Origin: CAZELM01 sp964512995
GTDB taxonomy: Bacteria > CSSED10-310
Direction of reading: 5' to 3'
DNA length: 9,786 bases
Assembly (NCBI GenBank): GCA_964512995.1
Contig: CAZELM010000080.1
Span: 1-9,786 of the forward strand
Positions 5,331-9,786 of the stretch are shown here, piece after piece. Position 1 is the stretch's first letter. The number at the start of each line of letters is the position of its first letter. Below the pieces are notes generated by a model, which was not told where the DNA came from, ran no database searches, and saw only the letters and a program-made list of their open reading frames with translations. Position numbers and translations under genes: made by a program.

Positions 5331-6826
5331 TCAGGCGATATTCCCGATTCATCCGGCAGATCGCGGTAAACCGGACCGCACAACTGGGTGTCATCATTAC
5401 GACTTCCTCTTTTATCACGTTTCTTTTCATGGAAGCGATGCAGATCATCGGATTGATCACCAATGCGTATATTGGCCTGATCACGTATTTATTATTGCCC
5501 TCCCTGTTTGTTTTCGGACTCATTTTGATCCCGATCGCATGGTTTCTTTATCAGCGATCGGACGGGCGATCCATTCGCCACATCATGAGTGAGCGGTTCG
5601 AACCGGATGAACTGGAATCGAAACCTACTGGTTCTCCATTATTCATCACCATTTTCTTGCTCACGATCCTGAACATTCTCTTTCTCAGTGGAGCGGGTTT
5701 GAGCGGGCTTCATTTTATGGATAGTCCTGCATTTTGTGGAACAGCATGCCATCAGGTCATGAATCCGGAGTGGACCACCTATCAGCACTCTCCGCATGCC
5801 CGTGTGAAATGTGTGGAGTGCCATGTTGGACATGGAATACAGGCACTCATTGATTCCAAAATAAACGGTACCCGCCAGTTGATTTTGACAATGTTTGATG
5901 CATACCAGCGCCCCATTCCTGTCCCCGTTCATCAACTTCGCCCATCGAGAGAAACGTGTGAACAATGCCATTGGCCGGAAAAATTTTATGGAAGCCGGAT
6001 GAAAGTCATTACTCATTATGGATCTGACGAATACTCGACTCCGAATTTCACCACACTGAATCTGAAAATTGATGCCGGGCATACCACTGACCGATCCGGA
6101 ATACACTGGCATATCGCAACGGGGAATATGGTCCGATATTCTTCTCTGAACGATGAGCGGCAGGAGATGATCTGGATCGATGTGGAGCAATCGGATCATA
6201 CTTTCAAACGGTATCGAAATAAAAAAATGGTATCCTACTCTGGAACACAAACCGCACGAACAATGGATTGCGTCGATTGCCATAACCGAGCGACACATAT
6301 CTATGAAGATCCTTCCCGGGCAGTCGACGATCGAATATCAAGAGGAGAAATTGACCGGACACTTCCATTTGTCAAACGAGAAGTACTCACAGCGATCACA
6401 CTCAACTATCCGGATGTCGAATCAGGGGAAAACAGCATCGCCGGTCATCTCTCTGGATTCTACCATCGTCATTACCCCGAGTTGGAGAACTCCCGAAAAT
6501 CAGCCATCGATGAGGCGATCGGTACGGCACAGGCGATTTATACTCGGAACATTCATCCCGACATGAAAATCCAGTGGGGGACTTATCCCGGATTCCATCA
6601 TCACCAGAATAACAGTGGTTGCTTCCGTTGTCATAACGATGATCTGCAGGATGAAAATGGTCAAACGATCCATTATGATTGTACACTGTGCCACTCAATC
6701 CTCGCTTATCATAGTGATCTGCCATTCAAATATCTGGGAAAGCCAGACTCTTCCGAACCAGAGTATCCAATGCACTTGACTCTTCAACACGAATTCATCG
6801 GTGAAGAAACCGTCAATCATCAATAA
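5327..6826 (+). CDS. NapC/NirT-like membrane multiheme cytochrome c, six haem motifs, quinone-linked partner
   Basis: The 499-residue protein is membrane-anchored. Three hydrophobic helices (about residues 20-43, 47-75 and 104-126) precede a periplasmic haem domain. Haem motifs are CGTACH (137-142, a CX3CH spacing), CVECH (162), CEQCH (211), CVDCH (315), CFRCH (432) and CTLCH (452). The block FCGTACHQVMNPEWTTYQHS, followed by HARVKCVECHVGHG, is characteristic of NapC/NirT/NrfH quinol dehydrogenases, in which a haem near the membrane takes electrons from menaquinol or ubiquinol. Classical NapC has one helix and four haems, so this is an expanded variant with two extra N-terminal helices and two extra C-terminal haems. 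I see no paired His in the helices to suggest haem b. It overlaps the octaheme gene by 4 bases, which strongly implies that the two exchange electrons. The direction (to or from the quinone pool) is not settled by sequence. Confidence 0.9.
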   Translation: MIRRYSRFIRQIAVNRTAQLGVIITTSSFITFLFMEAMQIIGLITNAYIGLITYLLLPSLFVFGLILIPIAWFLYQRSDGRSIRHIMSERFEPDELESKPTGSPLFITIFLLTILNILFLSGAGLSGLHFMDSPAFCGTACHQVMNPEWTTYQHSPHARVKCVECHVGHGIQALIDSKINGTRQLILTMFDAYQRPIPVPVHQLRPSRETCEQCHWPEKFYGSRMKVITHYGSDEYSTPNFTTLNLKIDAGHTTDRSGIHWHIATGNMVRYSSLNDERQEMIWIDVEQSDHTFKRYRNKKMVSYSGTQTARTMDCVDCHNRATHIYEDPSRAVDDRISRGEIDRTLPFVKREVLTAITLNYPDVESGENSIAGHLSGFYHRHYPELENSRKSAIDEAIGTAQAIYTRNIHPDMKIQWGTYPGFHHHQNNSGCFRCHNDDLQDENGQTIHYDCTLCHSILAYHSDLPFKYLGKPDSSEPEYPMHLTLQHEFIGEETVNHQ

Positions 6827-6968
6827 TCACATCTCAGCAACAAGGATGTATCAATTCTGACATTTGAGCGAATCGCAGGACGGTAATGAGAACAGACAAG
6901 TTGACACGATTCCCATCTCGGTGCGAGACACGGTTTTTACTCACACCAACTGGCAGGCACATAAGAGA

Positions 6969-6997
6969 TTGACATGTTGAGAACAGAGTGTTTTGAT
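6969..6997 (+). promoter_or_regulatory. Candidate sigma70-type promoter for the exported helical protein
   Basis: TTGACA (6969-6974, perfect -35) is separated by 17 bases from TTTGAT (6992-6997, four of six matches to the -10 consensus). It lies about 110 bases upstream of the ATG at 7110, within the 283-base gap after the cytochrome pair. That gap otherwise holds no convincing reading frame or terminator. A second TTGACA at 6901-6906 has no usable -10 at the right distance. This would make the downstream gene at least partly independent of the cytochrome operon. Confidence 0.4.
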
Positions 6998-7109
6998 GGT
7001 TCCAGTATGACATGGAGGGCTCCGTTATCAGAAGCCCCCATCTGGAACTCGCATGACTAACAACATGGGATGCCATTCCCTCCTTCATATCTATGAGAAA
7101 GGTGCATGC

Positions 7110-7817
7110 ATGAAACCGAAGTATTATATCTGGATCAGTATTATTTGTATTTCAATTATTTGTGCCTCTGCTATCGCGCAGCAAGAACCACCGGATACGA
7201 AAGCCGCTCTCGTGGAAAAATCAGCCGATGCAGAAACGATCACCACGGATACCAAATCCATCCCGGTAACACAGGCAATCGCTGTCCCACAAAAAGTCCC
7301 GGAATCTTTTTTCATGAAAGTAAAGGATGAAATTGCAGCTGGAAACACTAAAAATGCCGCAACAGAACTCCGCAAAAGCATTGAATTTCTGAAGCAGATG
7401 GAAAGCCAGATGACAGATAACGCCAAGGTTAAGCTCACACCCTGTATCCAGGACAGCGAAAAAATGGCTGCTGATTTGGATGCAGGAACAATTGTTGAGG
7501 ATAAAGCTCTCAGTAAAGTCACCTCCCGCGTGCTTTCAGTTCTGGCGTCAAATCATCAGGCTAAAATTATGGACTCAATCAATAAGAATGAAATGAAGGG
7601 TGCCGGCCATGAACTCAGCAATACATTGCTTTATCTTCAGCAAGCTTTATCATGGATAGGCCAGAAACCGGACGCATCGATGATGAGTGAAGGGATGAAA
7701 CTGGCGGATACATTGATATCGGGTGGTAACGCTACTCCAGTAGAAGTTATCACTTTATCGAGCAGACTCGGAATGGAAATTGAAAAAACCGGAAAACTGA
7801 TTGATCTGATGAAGTGA
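7110..7817 (+). CDS. Exported helical protein of unknown function with internal duplication
   Basis: I do not recognise this family. It has 235 residues. The ATG at 7110 is chosen because GAGAAAGG precedes it and because it begins a good signal peptide (MKPKYYIWIS, then IICISIICASAIAQ, cleavage near AIA-QQ); an upstream in-frame ATG at 7053 would bury that peptide. Residues about 25-65 are polar, Thr/Ala/Pro-rich and probably disordered. The rest appears wholly alpha-helical and splits into two similar halves. One begins VKDEIAAGNTKNAATELRKS and continues IEFL. The other begins MDSINKNEMKGAGHELSNTL and continues LYL. Each is followed by a helix with a DSEKMAADL- or GMKLADTLI-type pattern. A single Cys (TPCIQD) rules out c-type haem binding. 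The style loosely recalls periplasmic YfdX-like helical proteins, but similarity is not established. It lies 283 bases after the cytochrome pair and may be independent of it. Confidence 0.82.
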   Translation: MKPKYYIWISIICISIICASAIAQQEPPDTKAALVEKSADAETITTDTKSIPVTQAIAVPQKVPESFFMKVKDEIAAGNTKNAATELRKSIEFLKQMESQMTDNAKVKLTPCIQDSEKMAADLDAGTIVEDKALSKVTSRVLSVLASNHQAKIMDSINKNEMKGAGHELSNTLLYLQQALSWIGQKPDASMMSEGMKLADTLISGGNATPVEVITLSSRLGMEIEKTGKLIDLMK

Positions 7818-7957
7818 TCCATTCCCGTCAGCGGGTACTGATCCTGAATCATTTGACACCCGATCATATTTCTGAATTCTGAGCCCAATCGTTCAATGTG
7901 AAAGAGTTCTCACCATGGTTGACCACTATCAGAACTGACTGTTAGATAAACCTGTTG

Positions 7958-8001
7958 ACTCCCGACCTTCACATAATGGGATGCTGGCCGGGAGTTTTTT
8001 T
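7958..8001 (+). terminator. Intrinsic terminator after the exported helical protein
   Basis: ACTCCCGACC at 7958-7967 pairs with GGCCGGGAGT at 7986-7995 (one A-C mismatch in a 10-bp stem, 18-base loop). It is followed immediately by an uninterrupted run of T to 8001. This is a textbook Rho-independent signal. It separates the upstream gene from cyuA, which therefore needs its own promoter in the remaining 70 bases. Confidence 0.88.
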
Positions 8002-8071
8002 ATATCGATGTTGATGGCAGGATTCGAGCGGCATTTACCTATCAACTGTTATTTCCGGATAAGGAACTGTT

Positions 8072-9358
8072 ATGAACATATTCAAAGAAATCCTAAGGCA
8101 TGAAGTTTTTCCAGCTCTTGGATGTACCGAACCCACCGCAGTTGCCTATGCTGCCTCGATCGCATCAAAGGAACTCGATGGATCTATTGATGGAATTCGA
8201 ATCAGGGTAGATCCCGGTGTGTATAAAAATGGCATGGCCGTTCGAGTCCCAAATACCCATGGAGAACGCGGAAATCTCATCGCAGGCGTGTTGGGAGCCT
8301 TGATCCGGACTCCTGAATTAAAAATGGAAGTATTGCGAGGAGTGACTGCCGACATGATCGCTCAGGCGAAGACATTCATTTCGCAACGCAAAGCGACCAT
8401 CACCTTTGATTCCGCACAGAAAGATCTCTATATCGATGTGGAGGTCTGGAACAGCCAACATCAATCACGAGCCGTGATACAGCACTGTCATACAAATCTC
8501 GTTCATCTCTCGGTCGATAACCAGGATCGATTTATCAGAGAGGGCACCGAGCCTTTACAGACAACACTTCCCTATAAGACAATACTCAAATCTCTGAAGA
8601 TCGAAAATCTGATCGAAATTGCGGAGCAGATCGATTCTGATGATATGCGATATATCGAACAGGGAATCCAGATGAATCTGGATATCTCGAAAGAAGGCCG
8701 AAAGTTACTGAAGGTCGGCTATTATCTTCTGGATTTACAGCGTAAAGGGTATCTTCAGGATGATGTTTTATCATCCAGCAAAATTATGACTGCCTCTGCC
8801 AGTGATGCGCGGATGGCAGGGCTCAGCATGCCCGTCATGTCCAGTGGGGGGAGCGGCAATCAGGGAGTTGTGGCGATTCTGGTGCCCTATCAGGTTGGGC
8901 AATTTTTCAATATTGAGCATACGACTATTCTTCGCAGTATTGCACTTTCCCATCTCATAAACAGCTTTGTAAAATGCTATACGGGTGATCTCACGGTGAT
9001 CTGTGGATGTGCGATAGCCGCCGGTGTTGGAGCTTCAGCCGCAATTGTCTATCAAAATTACGGAAAAGACATGAAAAAAATCACACTGGCTATCAATAAT
9101 CTGATCAGTGATCTGGGAGGAATGTTATGTGATGGCGCAAAAGAGGGATGTGCCCTGAAAGTAGCCAGTTCTACCGATTCAGCCATCCGATCGGCATACA
9201 TGGCCATGAATGATCATGGGATTACGTCACTGGAAGGTTTTGTCGGGAGATCCCCGGAGGAAACAATCCAAAACCTGAGCCGGATCAGTCAGATCGGGAT
9301 GGCCAAAGTCGATGATACGATGCTGAAAATCATGCAGGACAAACTGGAGAACGAATGA
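8072..9358 (+). CDS. cyuA: L-cysteine desulfidase / UPF0597 (CyuA, YhaM) family protein
   Basis: The 428-residue protein is full length for the CyuA/YhaM family, often labelled 'serine dehydratase subunit alpha family'. Characterised members are cytoplasmic [4Fe-4S] enzymes that split L-cysteine into sulfide, ammonia and pyruvate. Diagnostic segments are LGCTEPTAVAYA (Cys18), DPGVYKNGMAVRVPNTHGERGN, SSGGSGNQGVVAILVPY, KCYTGDLTVICGCAIAAGVG (Cys302, 311, 313), and LCDGAKEGCALKVASS (Cys353, Cys360). The conserved Cys set supports an intact cluster site, though I cannot say which Cys are ligands. AAGGA lies six bases before the ATG. A terminator upstream and a shared hairpin downstream make it a single-gene unit. 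It could serve cysteine catabolism or sulfide supply in anaerobic growth; no regulator or transporter partner is in view. Confidence 0.93.
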   Translation: MNIFKEILRHEVFPALGCTEPTAVAYAASIASKELDGSIDGIRIRVDPGVYKNGMAVRVPNTHGERGNLIAGVLGALIRTPELKMEVLRGVTADMIAQAKTFISQRKATITFDSAQKDLYIDVEVWNSQHQSRAVIQHCHTNLVHLSVDNQDRFIREGTEPLQTTLPYKTILKSLKIENLIEIAEQIDSDDMRYIEQGIQMNLDISKEGRKLLKVGYYLLDLQRKGYLQDDVLSSSKIMTASASDARMAGLSMPVMSSGGSGNQGVVAILVPYQVGQFFNIEHTTILRSIALSHLINSFVKCYTGDLTVICGCAIAAGVGASAAIVYQNYGKDMKKITLAINNLISDLGGMLCDGAKEGCALKVASSTDSAIRSAYMAMNDHGITSLEGFVGRSPEETIQNLSRISQIGMAKVDDTMLKIMQDKLENE

Positions 9359-9419
9359 TCTGAACGAATGTCGGATGTCACTCAATCCCTGGATAAACAC
9401 TTTTTCCCGCATAAAAAAG

Positions 9420-9460
9420 CCGGGGATGAATGTTGCTCAGAAAACATCAAACATCCCCGG
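9420..9460. terminator. Bidirectional intrinsic terminator between cyuA and the convergent gene
   Basis: CCGGGGATG at 9420-9428 pairs perfectly with CATCCCCGG at 9452-9460. Inside it, ATGTT and AACAT can extend the structure. On the minus strand the stem is followed by CTTTTTTAT, a good T-run that ends the gene at 9488. On the plus strand AGTTTTCAGTTTTATT follows, a broken T-run serving cyuA. The convergent arrangement fits a shared terminator. Confidence 0.85.
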
Positions 9461-9487
9461 AGTTTTCAGTTTTATTCTGGCTCTCCG

Positions 9488-9786
9488 CTATCGGATTCCC
9501 ACTGACATCGTTTTATAAGAAACGTTCTGATGGCCGTTCTCATTGAATGCCACTCCATTATAGGAGGTTGTATCACTGCCATCTGTCCGGAAATATGCAG
9601 ACGACTGGTCACTGCACCAGCTTCCACATTCTTTCCAGCAGCCCGGCGCACCACCGGATATGAAAATGCCGGTCCACATCCATCCGGAGTCGCAGATCAA
9701 CAACTGGTAGGAAGAACCTGCTGGTGCGACACCGTGAGCGGTCCAGGTGCTCTGTGCCCGGCATCCGCTGTTATAACCACACCCCG
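9488..9786 (-). CDS. C-terminal part of a Cys-rich secreted-type protein (5' end outside window)
   Basis: The minus-strand frame is open from the right edge to a TAG at 9490-9488 and gives 98 residues. There is no start in view, so the N terminus lies beyond the window; an internal Met or TTG start is unlikely because the frame is open and Cys-rich throughout. The fragment holds six Cys (GCGYNSGC, LLICDSG, APGCWKECGSWC) and many Trp, Tyr, Ser and Gly, the composition of an extracellular, disulfide-stabilised domain. It ends KTMSVGIR, comparable to the SMKVFVR end of the fibrinogen-like collagen protein at 2073. That ending and the same strand suggest a third member of the surface-protein group with a different head domain, but the sequence otherwise does not align clearly and no collagen repeat is visible here. 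Confidence 0.72.
   Translation of the reverse strand, partial: GCGYNSGCRAQSTWTAHGVAPAGSSYQLLICDSGWMWTGIFISGGAPGCWKECGSWCSDQSSAYFRTDGSDTTSYNGVAFNENGHQNVSYKTMSVGIR

Noticed and set aside
5639..6298. 219-residue minus-strand open frame inside the NapC-like gene
   Set aside because: It is antisense to six haem motifs in a supported frame and is Cys/His-rich only because it mirrors them.

Overview
The window comes from a Gram-negative-type, probably anaerobic or facultative bacterium that I cannot place taxonomically. The evidence is several Sec-exported proteins, two periplasm-facing multiheme c-type cytochromes (fourteen haem-binding motifs in total), an oxygen-sensitive-type iron-sulfur cysteine desulfidase, and large collagen-like surface proteins of a kind common in genomes of uncultured environmental bacteria. 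Base composition looks roughly balanced. I see no tRNA, rRNA, CRISPR array, transposase or phage gene, and no gene-free stretch longer than about 300 bases.

Layout. (1) Positions 1-682, minus strand: the N-terminal part of a secreted collagen-like protein that runs off the left edge. (2) 960-1313 and 1481-1840, plus strand: a small DUF486-type four-helix membrane protein and a VOC/glyoxalase-fold protein. (3) 2073-3794, minus strand: a complete second collagen-like protein. It shares its N-terminal module with the first, has six near-identical 45-bp collagen repeats, and carries a fibrinogen-like C-terminal region. (4) 3993-6826, plus strand: a translationally coupled pair, an octaheme hydroxylamine-oxidoreductase-like cytochrome followed by a three-TM, six-haem NapC/NirT-like quinone-linked cytochrome. 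(5) 7110-7817, plus strand: an exported helical protein built from an apparent internal duplication, ended by a clear intrinsic terminator. (6) 8072-9358, plus strand: a CyuA/YhaM (UPF0597) family L-cysteine desulfidase. (7) 9488-9786, minus strand: the Cys-rich C-terminal end of another protein, converging on cyuA across a shared terminator hairpin.

How the genes may work together. The best-supported functional unit is the octaheme/hexaheme pair. The soluble periplasmic HAO-like enzyme would exchange electrons with the membrane quinone pool through the NapC-like partner, either oxidising or reducing a small nitrogen (possibly sulfur) compound. The HAO-like protein keeps a Tyr in a GPDYTWWHG motif, at about the distance from the C terminus where I recall the catalytic cross-linking tyrosine of true HAOs, so the direction of the reaction is an open question. 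The collagen-like proteins form a separate, repeated surface-protein theme on the minus strand, interleaved with unrelated plus-strand genes. The two complete N-terminal modules are clearly paralogous, and the repeats are candidates for length variation and recombination.
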